A DNA stretch of 64,000 nt, taken from positions 14,148,501 through 14,212,500 of the forward strand of contig CM072862.1 in the NCBI GenBank assembly GCA_036937835.1. The letters are read 5' to 3'. This document shows, in pieces, positions 1 through 12,687 of this stretch. The notes beneath the pieces were generated by a model. That model had not been told where the DNA came from and ran no database searches. It worked only from the letters and a program-made list of their open reading frames with translations. How positions within the stretch are numbered: the stretch's first letter is position 1; each line of letters begins with the position of its first letter. This stretch comes from Pampus argenteus. Taxonomy: Eukaryota; Chordata; Actinopteri; Scombriformes; Stromateidae. The position numbers and the translations under genes were made by a program.

Positions 1-2089
1 CACAGAGGAGTGTGCAGCAGCTCCCAAGATGCATGTCTTCTAATGGTAATACATGGGGAAGGCAGAGAGGGAGGAGTGCTGCCTGTAATAGCTTCACAGA
101 GGGGGAGGAGAGGAGGAGGGCCAGAGGTGACAGGGGCTTTCACAAGGGACAAAGAGGAGAAGAGAGGGGGGAATAGATAGGCAGCAAGAAAGGTGGAGCG
201 AAGACATGAGGTGTGTGGAGAATCGACGAACAGACTGCACTGATACAGTCTCTTCAGAGAGATCCTGCACAGGCAAGATCAAAGAAGTATCTTTGCCTCT
301 CACTATCCATTTTGTGCACTTACAAGGGTTGAGGATAGTCTTCTGTGAAACTTCCTAGTATGAATAATAGATATCAAACCATACAAATTGCCAATTTAGC
401 TTAATATTTGTTCGCTGCTTATCTGCAGTGCCAAATATTTATCTGGGTTTGCGTTGTGTGTGTGTGACTGTATATGTGTTGAACAGCTTGACTACACACA
501 GTGTTTCAGCCATGTTTTTAGTTTGTTGTCCGTCTCACATGTGTCTGAAAGGCCATGTATCAATTTGCATTTCACTCACACTTCACATGTCTAACTGCGA
601 TCTGTAGCACGTTTTATGCTTAAAGAGGACATATGCATACTTCCAGGTATATACTGGAATAGCAAAAACTACTTATTTAACTTATACTTGCCCTTTATGC
701 AGCCTCTCAGTTCAGTGTCTGTCTGAAACGGGCTGTTTTATCACATGTCTCTTGAAGGGTTGACTTTCTGATGAGCCTTCAGGATTATGTTAAATGAACT
801 ACAATTTGGAATCTCAAGAACAAAGGTGTATTAACTTTATAAACTAACTTTACATGAATTGTGATTGTGTTTTGAACTTTGAACACTACAAAATCATGGT
901 TACCTCAACTTCAGTGCTGTGCTTGAACACATCTTGTCCAAACACATACAGGACTGGAGCTAGTCTGCGTAGACATTGTGTAATACTTTTTTTCACATTC
1001 CTGAAGACTGAATGTATGATGCCAGGTGGTCTGTACAAGGAGTGAAACACGTTTGTCTCATGGACCAAATCTAAGCCCGTCTCTGGCACTGAGCCACTGC
1101 CAGTGGGGGAAAATGATTGGAGTATCCATGTTGGCGACAGAGTAATCATGTAACTAAGCTTTGCTGCGGTGAGGGGAGACTAAAAGGGTTATTTTTAATT
1201 TTTCACACATGCTTACTAGTCTTTCTGTGACTAGGTGACTCAAGCACATTGACTGTTGTCACGTTCAGTAGGAGAATGTGGGAAGCATTTTAGCTAGCTG
1301 AAAACTGTGAAATTAAAGCACACACATGTGTGGCAAGCAGCCTTCTGTTACCACTGAAGAAATGCTCAGACGTTTTAAAGCTGACAACTGTGTATAATAC
1401 CTGGTCTGTAAAGAACAAGCTGATTTTATGGGGAATGTAAAATATCCTCATGGGTCATCTTCAACTAACCTGCAGACAGCTGTGACTGTGTTCCACTACC
1501 TGGTAATTAGGGAGACGTGAAGCCCCGATGGGTTACACACTCTTAACGTGCTGCCACACTCCTCCCTCTTCGCCCAACAGGCTCCCGAGAGAGATGGCCA
1601 TTTTGTGAAAGGTGACACAAATCAGTGACCTCTGTCTACCTGACCATGTCAATAATGAGATGCAACTGGAGCTTCATTGTATTCAAATGAGGCTGCGCGT
1701 GACCATAATGCTGAAGAGATACGAGTGGAAAAAGATCAACATTAACTTCTCTGAGGACAATAAATGCTGGAGTGTAAAAAGGTAATACGGACCCAGAAGA
1801 CTGAGGGACAGAAAGGGAGTGAACACACGTTTGCCCACCCATGTTCTTTGTGTCTTCTGAAGACGGATTGGAGGGGTTGAACTGGTCTGTCCCAGTCATG
1901 GGCCTTTGTCTATTGTGTTGCTTTGCTTAATGTAAACCAATAAAGCTGGCTAACCTTGTGGGCCCAATCAATGCTTATTTAGAATACCATTGATTAACAG
2001 TTCTGATTATTGATTATGTCATCCCGCTCAAGATATGCCAATGGCTCTGATAAGAGGTTACCCTGGAGCGGATAGGCCTGTCCACCTGG

Positions 2090-2091
<2 letters not shown>
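1..2091. other. Non-coding stretch, purine-rich at its left edge
   Basis: No gene is recognised here. The first ~190 bases are strongly purine-biased on the plus strand (repeated GGGAGGAG-type blocks), so the short minus-strand frame there is low-complexity and not a credible protein. The rest is unique AT-rich sequence with short open frames of under 90 codons that show no domain, no codon bias and no convincing splice context. Confidence 0.5.

Positions 2092-2145
<54 letters not shown>
2092..2145. repeat. (AC)27 microsatellite
   Basis: An uninterrupted AC dinucleotide run of 54 bases, ending in a short C run. Open frames that cross it encode only Thr-His or Val-Cys repeats and are artefacts. 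Confidence 0.98.
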
Positions 2146-2147
<2 letters not shown>

Positions 2148-2413
2148 CCAATGGATTCACAGGAGTCCGATGTCTTTCTGTCTCTCTCAAACACAAACAC
2201 ATTCACATAGATTATGTACACTGTTATATATTCATTCATTACTACACAAAGATGGAAGACAGTAGTATTCTCTATTGACACGGGGTAATGTCTGCTCATC
2301 TGAGACCTAAACATTGAAATGAACACACCATCTGTTCCTGCAGTGTGCCCAGTGGCCATTTTGAAATTTCATCACTGTTAACATGTAGTGTTCAAGCTAA
2401 CACACACAGCTTT

Positions 2414-2432
2414 TGTGTGTGTGTGTGTGTGT
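2414..2432. repeat. Short (TG)n microsatellite beside an opposed AC run
   Basis: A 19-base TG run. A short ACACACA run lies just upstream, separated by GCTTT, so the two tracts are complementary and can fold into a small hairpin. Confidence 0.9.
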
Positions 2433-5400
2433 AATCTTTTAAATCGTGTCTCGTTGGCCACAGAGGAGCAGGTGTACCCCTCACTTTATTGTTACATTCA
2501 CTACTGTGAAATAAAAACTTCCAAATGTATCCATTGTATTTATAATTGACTATTTGACTGACAAGCTATACAAGTTCTATTGTTGATTTGTGGGCCCAAT
2601 CCTAGACCTGAATGTTTTCTCTGCTAATAAGAAAGAGAGAAGAGATCTGTTAAGGTTAGAGTTTACCTAAATCTGTGTATTTTGCCAGCTGTGGAGTGCT
2701 GTGGTATGCTGACCATGTCTTCCAGGTTTTGAAAGGTAAAGGTAGAACTAACCATCACGGCTCCAAGTTATGCCAAGCTGTAACTTCAGTATGTCATATG
2801 TCATGAGGAGAGGGAGCAAAAACATGGAACACCCTGGAAGTGTTCAGTTTTAAGCTTTAAGTTTTTGATTTTAGGTCAATTGATATCTCTGCACACAGTG
2901 GCACAGTGAAATGAAAAAAAAAAAAAAAAAAGGCAGTGTAACAGCACAAATTATTACAATCCATATTGTTGAAATGAATGGTATACATGAAACTGGTTAG
3001 TAAAAAAGGAAGATGATATTTTCTTTCCCCAGCAAATGTTCTGTGGGGTCATTGTCCAGTACTGTAAAGCCTGATGTTAAAAACATTCACAGCGAGGCCG
3101 TTATTAAAGACAGAGTGAGTCAATCAAAACTGTCAATAACTCAGTATCCATGACTTACAATTACCAGAGCTACTACTTGCACACTGGAGTGTGCTATTCG
3201 ATTTTTATAGTCGGTGCAGAAAGATTTAAACACATTAAAAAAAATGAAATAATAAATAGGCAGGTGTAGATACAGCATTGCCTCTTGAATTTACTTTTGG
3301 GGACCACCAGAACAAAGAAAAGGTAGGCCCGGGTCACATCTTGAACTTAAGAAACCAGGCCTCAGAGGCTGCTGACATGTGCTGGTGAAGTAACCAGGAC
3401 ACTGAGCTGTGTTTTTTTGGGCAGTTGGGACGGCCCTGTTGTCTTATTGTTAGGTCAGCAGTGCTAGGCTAGCCCCTGACAGCCAGCCAGTGTTGAGCTC
3501 TGCACTTTGCATAAGGGGGCTCTTCCGTAATGAGCCGCTATGTATGGGTATCATGTGAGATATCTGAGCTAGCGCTTACTGTTCCATGGCCAAGGTCAAA
3601 GCTTACCCACCCCACCGCCGACTCCTCTACCCTATCCATCACCTGAGAGCACAGACCGCAGCTAAGCTCACATTCCAACCCCTCTGGACATCCTCAATTG
3701 GAAGGACTCTTTTTTTTTTTTTTTTTTTAAGGTGATCTGTTTATTGTATGTGTCAATCTATGTTGAAGATTTTTGTAGGAAGAAAAGCCCTCAAACCAAC
3801 TCATTAAATTTATTAGTAATTCATATTTGTAGATGATACAGCTGATAAAATAAAAAGAACTGTTTTATTTGTCTAAAAAAAGTAAGGGGTTGATTGTCAA
3901 CAGTGTCTAGTCTAAATATATGCCTTTAAAAAGATGGTTCAGGCTAAGCATTTGCGGTGTAACATAAAAGTCTATGTGTGTGTGTGTTTGATGTTTGCAC
4001 TTTTCAAGGCACTTGCTATCAACATGTCAAAAGGTGGGTACTATATGTTGCTCCATTGAGTAAGACAGGGGCTTAAGTGTACAGGACCCTGGAACAATCT
4101 GTCCATACACCACCATACTACTGCTTAAGTCCCCACAGTAATCAATAAACCTCTCCCAGATCACATATCAATTGCATGCTGAACTCAGGGGTAGAAAAAA
4201 AAAATGTACTTAAAGAATAAATGACCTCTGTGCTGCTGTTATATTTATGTACCTCACATCAATGTGCCCTATGTTTTGCAATTGGTCATTTGATCCTCAA
4301 TTTTGATAACAGGAGGGAAAAGAACATTTTATAATGTAATGAAAATCAAAAGGCTATAATAACTCACATACAGGGCTATTTAATATATTGAATTAGTTAT
4401 TATTATTTTAGATTGTTTTGTTAAATCAACAATGCAGTCTAAAGTACGGCTTTTAGAAAGATGACGTATATTTGTGACCGATTTCACCTTTGATCCTCAG
4501 ATTTGTCAGAGTTATTAATATTTTCTGTTGGACTGTTAGGAAGCGGCTAGATTTCATGATGAATCTGAAATCAATTTAGACTCAAATATTCATGTTTGTC
4601 ATGACAGCAGCATTACTATTTATTTATTACCCCTCCACAACAATCTTCCCACATCCCTTCCCCCAAAAAGACAGGACAGCCCAATGTATTGCCACTTAGT
4701 CCTGCCCAATAAACTTTATTGACAGCTCTTTTCTGTCGGACTGTAGAAAGCTACATGTTAAAGAGCCGGAAGAGCTGATTTCCTCCTGTAGTCTAGAGAA
4801 AGAAACACGGGGGAGGAAGATTTGAATTAAAGTATATGGTTGGACTGTATAAAAAAATCTCACAATGAGAACATGGACAAATAAAAAGGAAAATTGAGCA
4901 AGGCGAGATGGATTTCCTGCCATTTGTGATCTATGACCAATCGCCTGTCTATCTTCAGATTCACTGTTAATGGCTATCGGCCAAGATTTAAATCCTTTCT
5001 TTTATGTATGGCCCTAAATCAATAAATTGGCATCCATTTGATTGAATGCTCATCCATTGTGTTAAAATGAGGCTGAATGAGTTTTGTCCTTTTGACCAAT
5101 GAGTTTGTTTTCAGTACAATGGTAAAACAACTTAACAGGGCTTTTTTAAGAAGGTACAGTTTAGACATCAATGTATTAAAACACATAATCTCGTTATATC
5201 AAATATTAATTTTTTCATTAAATATTTAGTTTGAAATAGAGCAAAAATAGTAAGCTCAACTTTTATCTCTAAACATTCCACTATGATCATCAGTGTGCCC
5301 TTTTCCCAACTTTCCATATAATCTTAAATGATCAATATATATTAAGCAATATGAATGATTATATATCCAAACTGCAATGATATAGTGAAGACAGACTGTC

Positions 5401-6721
5401 CTCTTAAAAGGGCAAACAAAAGAGTCATATAAAATAATTGTGAAAACATTGGCAGACACAAAAAATGTAAAAAATAAAAACTTAAGGAAATACAGTTATA
5501 TTTTATACCACCATCAAAGCAGAACCTTAAGTTGGATGACAAAAAAGCCGAGCTGCTCTGCTCTACATTAGACTAATTTGATCATTTCAAAGCAGCTCTA
5601 ACTGTATACCTGCTTTGCCAAGTTGACTATCAGATATTTTGTCATTTCTAATATAGACTACGTGTGTGTGTTTGTCTGCATGTGTGATTACAACATGTCT
5701 GGAGCTTCAAAGGTGAGAGAGAGCTTTACTATTCATTGTTATAACTCCTAAACTGTTTCTACTATATACACACATCTCTAGTGTGTAAACAAAGAGACAA
5801 GACACATAAAAGTGGCCACAGTGACTATAGGTATCTAAGGATTATTTAACCCCAGATAACTTTACCTCACTAGAGAACAGATCAGTACATTTCTGGTGAA
5901 TTTAAAGAAGAAAAACTATAAATCAGAAGTCATTCAAGCTTCCACCTGACATTTGAAGAAACATATATATATCCCTTGTGTTGTTTTTTTGTCAAATTGC
6001 AAAAAAAACCACACACAATAACTGTGCCAAAAGAATGAATTATTTTATTTACATATTTTAGCCAAATATCTACCATGGAAAAAAAACACACATTTCAGTT
6101 ATTCCCTTTAGAAAAGAATTTGCTGCGGTTTGATGAAATGAATCCTTTTAATTTGCATTTCATATAAAACATAATATAGAGTAATTTCAATTGGTGGAGA
6201 GAAACAAAACACATTGAAAGATTGATGCTCAAAATCAGTATTCAAACAAAACCATCAAATTCAGTCAGCCTAAATGGAGAAAAGGGGGAAGACTGAAATA
6301 AAAACAACATCACCCGTGGACACCTACACAAACAAAGAATATGCTCCTTATGCCTGCAGTTAAACAACAATGCCCTCTATTGGTTTCACACCGCATCTGT
6401 TTTCCCAACAAAGGCCATTGCACTAAAAGCAGACTGATATGCTTTTAAGCGCAGTCAGCAGGAATATCACATTGAAGTGCAATCACCTCAAAGTGTGTCC
6501 TTATTAACCTACTAACACTGCAGAATGCTGTATTATTAATTTACAAACGTTATTCAACTATAACAATCATTGCTGGCATAATCAGGGGGCCTTATTAGGG
6601 CTTAAAATGTATTAATTAGAACAATAATGAATGAAACCACAGTAGGTAAGTGCAAGTGTAGCCAACATGCCTCCAGCATTTAGAGTCTGCAGACTCGCAG
6701 ACGGCTTCTCAGAGTTAAGAG

Positions 6722-6723
<2 letters not shown>
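2433..6723. other. Non-coding stretch with homopolymer runs
   Basis: Unique AT-rich sequence without a recognisable gene. It contains an A18 run (2914-2931) and a T19 run (3710-3728). Neither run is preceded by sequence that I recognise as a SINE or LINE tail. Minus-strand frames near 4.7-5.5 kb are hydrophobic by composition only. Confidence 0.5.

Positions 6724-6778
<55 letters not shown>
6724..6778. repeat. (GT)27 microsatellite
   Basis: An uninterrupted 55-base GT run. The nearby minus-strand frame of about 64 codons is mostly Thr-His encoded by this repeat and should be ignored. Confidence 0.98.
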
Positions 6779-6780
<2 letters not shown>

Positions 6781-9700
6781 ACAGAGAATCTGTGTATGTG
6801 AATGAGGATGGTTTACAGGATCAGTGAAGGAGTTCTTGACAGGAATGCACATTGAGCCTCTCGTCTCCCTGTTGCTCTCTCTACTGAACCGGAACAGTGG
6901 TGTAGACAAACAGGGGCGCCCCGGTGAGCGTGGCGAGCTAAGTGAGTGAGCGCAGAGTTTAATATGACAGCTTCACTTCTCGGCTGCTGGTTCAGGGTGA
7001 AGAAAATGTCCTACACTGTACATCTGAGGTACCATCATGTTAAATAGAACACATGCCACTTAGAAAACCTGAGCAGGATACTAGACAGGTGAAGGAGGTT
7101 TTATACTGTGAGGTAGAGAGCAAAAACATCTTAACAGTATATGTGTTATAGGTGCATGACATCAGCAACAAGTAGTGTATTTAGCACACATTTTAAGTCT
7201 TGGTTCTAGGTAATAAACTGTACATTATGAGCAGGTACGGTAATTCATTTATTGAGTGTAAAAAAAATTGATGCAAACTTCACAAATTGTTATATGATAT
7301 TAAAAAATATATTATATTAAACGCTATAGTAAAAAGCTAGAATTTGTAAATGCACATAGCCAACAGCAGACACAAGAAGCCAGAAGGGATTTTTTTTTTT
7401 TTTATCCCAGTCGTCTGTAAAATGTTATTTCATTTAGTTAATTTCGTCATTCATGGTGGTGAATATCACATGCAGTACTTCATGGAAAATTTTGTTACTG
7501 GTACCATTCATGGAATTTTCCTTCATTACATATTTATTCTTGCTTTAGTAAAACGCAAAAGCGACATCCATCCAAAACTTAAGAGTAAAAAAACATGACT
7601 GGCCGATAAACACTTTGGACTTTTATACATGTGGTGGGACACAGACAGACTATACTGGTCTGATGTGCTTCAAACAGTGTGTTGACATTCAGGGTTTTTT
7701 TTTTTTCCTTCAGATATAACCTTAACAATTACACATTTTTGTGCGTTATATTTAGTACTATTTTCAAAACACAGTAGAAGTTCAGCTGCTAGAGGCCAGC
7801 AGGGAAGTGCAGTTAAGGCTGTGACTGGGTTTGAGGGATGAATGTGATTAAAACATAAAGTTTCTGTCCCGCGCAGGTGTTCTTAAATAAGACAGTGATT
7901 CCAAAAATGCTGTTTTGTAGGGGATGCTAAATTATATGTTATATTTACAGAAAACAATGGTTGGGAAACAAAATATACTTGATATACTATGTAAATTAAG
8001 ATTTATTTCACATCATTTACAAATTAACATTACAACAAAACATGAATTGATAAATATAACCTAGAACAGAACAATACCATATTTCTCAGTTTCATTTCAC
8101 TTTCACCAATTTTGTTTACCTACAATTTGTGTCTTTGTCACTTTGTTGTATTGATAAAAAATATATATATATATTTTGCTATGCTTACACCATCCTGGCA
8201 AACTGCCTCACTTCCACCTCCCAGAAGACTATAAAACACTTACAGACAGGGGGCAGGGGTGGGGGCAACAAAGCAAAGCAAGAATAGATGGAGAGAAATG
8301 GTAATAGCTGCAATGTTAAATGGGATTGTGGCAAAGATTTGCAGCTGCTGCTTTAACAAATAGTTTCGGCAAAGTTTAACAAATCTCTTTGATAATAATT
8401 TGCCAATAAGCACGTGGAAGCCCTCTCTGTTGACAAATGTTCATGAATAATTTGGTTACAGTTAATTTTAAAATACTGTGAGGATAATTACAGGAGGTAT
8501 CTTTCATTGTCATTTTGAAAGCTTTGAGAAAGAAGCCGTGCAATGCAGGCAAAGGACGTTATGATACATCACAATGGATGAGCAGAGCTATTAGTCCCAT
8601 CCCCCTTTTTATTTCAATTAAAGCTCGCCCTTTGATTCAGAGGCATCCGAATCTAAAACGTCTTTGATCTCCAAAGCATAGGACAGACAGGAAAATAAGA
8701 TTCTATTTAAACGAGTGGAAAAGAAAGTTGTAATTCCAGAGAGGGGACAACTTTCCCTGCTGCGGTTTTAACTGGCACAGGGGTACTTGAAAGATCTCAC
8801 GCCTGGTTTGGCAGTGGCGAACAAAACAATCCACTATGAGAAAGAAGAAAAACACAGTCTGAAAGGGATGGCAGGCTTTCTTTCATTCTGAATCTCACTT
8901 CCCCAAATGTGATTAATCAAGTGTTACGATATGCACATACAGAGGGAGGTAAACGCAGTCTCAAAAGACAGAAGTTAATAAGTGTTATGAACACATCAAA
9001 GTCACATCCAAGTGAAAGAAGAAAAAAAAGAAACTTTCTTTACGCGTTTTCTGATTGCATAAAGCACTTTACAATGAAAAAGCTTTTGGATTCTGAGGAG
9101 AATCTTGACGATGTCCAAAATTGAAAAAAAAAAAAAAATACAGCACTGAACTAAAGAGTGCTTGCAGGAAAGCAGATATCATAACATTAACTATGAATAT
9201 ATATATCAGCATGCACTCCAAAAAGTTTTACTCAAACATATATATATATATACAGTGGAGCAAACAAACAGTCACACCGTCTGATTATTGAAGCTATACT
9301 TAAATCTCATTGTTCAATCTTCAGGCTGCCACCATATACACTTTGATCCTTTTGATTGCCGACCAGGGCATGTGGGAACAGTGACATGACAGTCCCAGTG
9401 TGAGAGATTGTGGGTATTTTCTCCACTCAGAGTGTAGGATTATAGGCTGCTAACTGCTTTTGTATGAAAGAAAAACATCAGTGTGCACGGCGTCAGAGCC
9501 CCAGCGAACAACAGTCGCTCCGCGGAAGCCTGCGTGTCCTTTGATGTGATGTTGAGCGGTGCAGGGCCACACAGAGAAGAGGAGTACAATCAGTCATCTG
9601 TTAGAAAGAGACCAGTATGCCTCAGTCCCAGAGAGGGGTCACTCAACGCTGGCGACAGACACAGACACAGGCAGGAGGGGGAGACAGCTCTAAGACCAAA

Positions 9701-11195
9701 CGTTCACTTTCACTCTTGTGGGTCCTGTCATGTCTACTTTCACTTTTCTTCTGTCTCTCTCTTAACTGCTGTTTATTTAAGTCTTCTACCTTTTCATTTT
9801 CTTCTCTGCATAAGGAAATCATGAATACATTATTCCAATAATTCTGATGTTTGTCTGCTGTGTGTAACAATAATCCATTTAATCAGTGTTATGTGACTCA
9901 ACTGATTCTCTTTTCTTGCCTTTTCTCTCTCAGCGCTTTCTATGATGCAAGCATGCATATTAAAGCAAGGCAGCCAGCTGTGAAAACAGCTTAATTAGTA
10001 GTAATCACTTCTGATGGAACATGTTTCCACCATTTGCCTCCATTAGGGATGCCTTATTTCTCTTGTTCTATCAGCCAACTGCTGCCATTCTGTGCCAGGT
10101 GGGGCTAGAAGAATGATGAATGTGTCCCAGAGGTCGATTTCTGTCACTAAAAACCTTCTTCATGGTATAGTTTTGCACCTCCCTCAGATACTCAATAAAT
10201 TCCATACTGACAATAAAAGCACATGTGAATAACACAAGAGGCACTCATTGTGGAAAAGCAATCTTCACTTTCATGGACAAATATGTAATGGTCGTTATGA
10301 AAGGCATTTGAACACATGTCAAATTCACAAAATAATAGACAGCATGGAGGACCAGCAGTCAAAAGTGATGTCAGCACAGAAGGAAAAGAAGGAGCTTTTT
10401 AATCCCACAAAGCAAACTGCCTCTATAGTGAAAGAGAGGATGGAGAGAAATCAATGGTATTAACAAATCATTGATGCCCAAGACAATTAGAAACTGATGC
10501 TCATTCAAGGCCCATGAGTTTGATTCACAGCACCCATTTCCACGTTCTCCTACCATCTACCCTGACATCGCTGAATTAATGGCAGCAGTTGGTGGACAGC
10601 GATTCTTCATATACTGTTCAATGCAAGCTTCATTGAGAGGGCAGGGTCAGTACCGGGAGAGATGAGGATGATGAAGAGGTGAGAAGAGCATAAGAAAGCC
10701 TACTCCTTCCAACTGGAACAAAATCAAATTCCTTCAGCTGTTGATTGAGGTGTTTTAGCTATTTTAGTTACTCTTGCAAAGAATCTTAAGGGCTTTCTAC
10801 GTCACAGTCACGCCACCATTCAATGCATATTTGATCATTTATGGTTGGCGAGGATCCTTAACCATCCCCCATCTTGGGCAGAAGCCCATTATGTCACACA
10901 CATCACGGAAGACACGAAAGCAGACAAAAACACAAAGTGAGGATGTCTGCAGAAAGTATCATGGAAATATTTTTATACAGGAAGTGCAGGTAAATATCAA
11001 CCTAAAAGACAACATGATTAATGTCTTCAGATATTTAAAATGGGGTAAATAAGGTGTAATAAAAAAATTTAATGCCTTTTTCAGGGTAAGCATGTTGCCA
11101 TGTAATTGTAGTAATGCACAGGTGCAATTAATGACATTAATAATGACTGCACTGAGAGCTTAGAGCCTACGTTAATGTTTATCTGTTACACTTGT
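6779..11195. other. Non-coding stretch, possible conserved segment near 8.4-8.6 kb
   Basis: No gene is recognised. Short TA tracts occur near 8160-8175 and 9236-9253, and A/T homopolymers near 7390, 7695 and 9124. The segment at about 8390-8570 is complex, non-repetitive and AT-rich, with homeodomain-like core sites, which is the usual texture of fish conserved non-coding DNA. That reading is only an impression. A 113-codon plus-strand frame at 9483-9824 has compositionally simple Ser/Leu/Phe-rich ends and no domain, so I do not call it a gene. Confidence 0.45.
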
Positions 11196-11277
11196 GCTTT
11201 TTCTTCTTTACATGAGGTAGTTGAATTCCATGACAATGAACAGTTTTCCTATATCCTCATGTAAAGAAAAAAAGAGC
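11196..11277. repeat. Imperfect inverted repeat (hairpin), ~22-bp arms
   Basis: The left arm (11196-11217) and right arm (11255-11277) are complementary over about 22 bases with one bulge and one or two mismatches. The innermost part, CTTTACATGAGG against CCTCATGTAAAG, is perfect over 12 bases. The loop is 37 nt. The length is compatible with a small hairpin RNA or a decayed palindromic transposon end, and neither can be decided from sequence alone. It lies about 170 bp upstream of the candidate exon at 11449. Confidence 0.7.
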
Positions 11278-11448
11278 TGCTAATAGTTAATTACCCTACT
11301 TTTGTCTAATTGGAAACAGGTTTTTTTTTTTATTATAATGTACAGCTGATTCATAAACATAGCTTTAGGTGAGACATTTGTGCTCCCTCTTGCTCTCTGC
11401 TGTTGCTGCTCTCATGTCTTCTCATGTCTCTGTGTTTGTTTTGGGCAG

Positions 11449-11600
11449 GAACTCTCCCGCTTTCTGCCTGTTCAGCCTGATCTCGGTACGTCTCTCTCCG
11501 GATGGCAGGCGGGTTGCTCTGGTTCTGGTTCTACGCAGCGCTGCTGTAAATAAAGGGGGACCTACTGGTGATCCTGAGCAGCAGCCTGCCTCAGTAACTT
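11449..11600 (+). other. Candidate internal exon, unidentified
   Basis: A 152-nt GC-rich island in AT-rich surroundings. It is preceded by about 70 bases of pyrimidine-rich sequence ending in TTTTGGGCAG and followed by the near-consensus donor GTAAGT at 11601. One frame is open throughout, starting at the third base of a codon and ending after the first base of the next. It would encode about 50 residues containing SPDGRRVALVLVLRSAAV and then a Gly/Pro/Gln-rich stretch. In another frame an ATG at about 11501 begins a 15-codon hydrophobic peptide (MAGGLLWFWFYAALL) that stops at once. An internal GTACGT offers an alternative donor. I do not recognise the protein. An untranslated or lncRNA exon, or a chance GC-rich patch, would fit equally well. 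Confidence 0.3.
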
Positions 11601-11606
11601 GTAAGT

Positions 11607-12158
11607 AAGGAAAAGACATTAAAGATCAAAGTATTGAGCGTCATTGACGAATATCTTATCTAAAATAAATGCCCAATGTAATCAGTAACACTGTTGTTGT
11701 CAAAAGTTTATTAAACAGTAGGAAAATGTCCTCACGGTGACATTCCTAGTCAACAGTAGATACGGTGAGTAATTTAACCCTAAAGATGAACCATAAACCT
11801 TTATTGAGCTCACTTAGTTCTAAGTCGGGCTGAAAATTAGCTTATAATATTGTTTGCACAACGTCTACACACGTCAGTGTTGTTTTATTTTATTACCTGC
11901 ATGTTTCAGGACTCAAAGGCCACCACATGGAGCCATTTGCAGGTAGATATGGCACCATAAAAGTCAGTCTGCCATACATGTTCAAGTGCAATTACAAAGG
12001 GTGTTATATAAACCTGTTCGTGTTCCACGGTAATAGTATTATGCTGGTTTGTCAGTAACCACTTGACAGGCAGAATGGACTAACTATCACTCTCAAACAT
12101 GCTCAACCATCTGTCACACAAGCCCTCAGTCAAAATGTTTCAATTTTAGATGAACATC
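11607..12158. other. Non-coding stretch
   Basis: Unique AT-rich sequence between the candidate exon and the next AC microsatellite. I see no gene, repeat family or strong motif in it. Confidence 0.5.

Positions 12159-12187
<29 letters not shown>
12159..12187. repeat. (CA)14 microsatellite
   Basis: An uninterrupted CA run of 29 bases. Frames on both strands through it are repeat-encoded. Confidence 0.95.
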
Positions 12188-12189
<2 letters not shown>

Positions 12190-12636
12190 ACAGCCATAAA
12201 AGGAGCAGATGCCCAAAGGAAAGGACAACATTCAAGTCAATACAGTTAAACATTTCTGCTGAGTGGACATTACTGTGCAAGGGGATTAGTGCTCGGCCCA
12301 TGGGATGGAGGGCCATGCCCATGTTGGTGTGGTGTTTGAGTGTGTAGTTCAGAAAGAAAGACTTGAAGACAAAGTTGCATAAGGCTTTGTAAACCAATAT
12401 CAGCTTTGATGTTAATGTTTGTTTCATATCAGTACTGTAACATATATGAACTGAACTCATTGTTTCCATTGAGGGACAGGTACATATGTAGTGTATTTGT
12501 ATGTGTTAAAAAATAATTAGCATTATCTGTCTTATTGAGAAAAACAAAAAAGTGATGAAATGTGTGGATGTGACTGGAGGTTAAAGTTACCCTCAGGGGT
12601 TTTTAAACACTAGCAGCACTGTGGAGCAATGCTTAA

Positions 12637-12637
12637 T

Positions 12638-12685
<48 letters not shown>
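12637..12685. repeat. Compound (TG)n-G34 repeat
   Basis: About 15 bases of TG repeat run directly into an uninterrupted string of 34 G (12652-12685). Such a long poly-G is rare in vertebrate genomes. It can form G-quadruplex structures and is difficult to sequence and assemble, so its length should be treated as approximate. Confidence 0.95.

Positions 12686-12687
<2 letters not shown>

Noticed and set aside
2014..2359. Three overlapping open frames around 2.0-2.4 kb
   Set aside because: Most of their length is encoded by the AC microsatellite.
9483..9824. 113-codon plus-strand open frame
   Set aside because: Composition is driven by a pyrimidine-rich tail and His/Arg repeats; another plus-strand frame and a minus-strand frame are open over the same bases.
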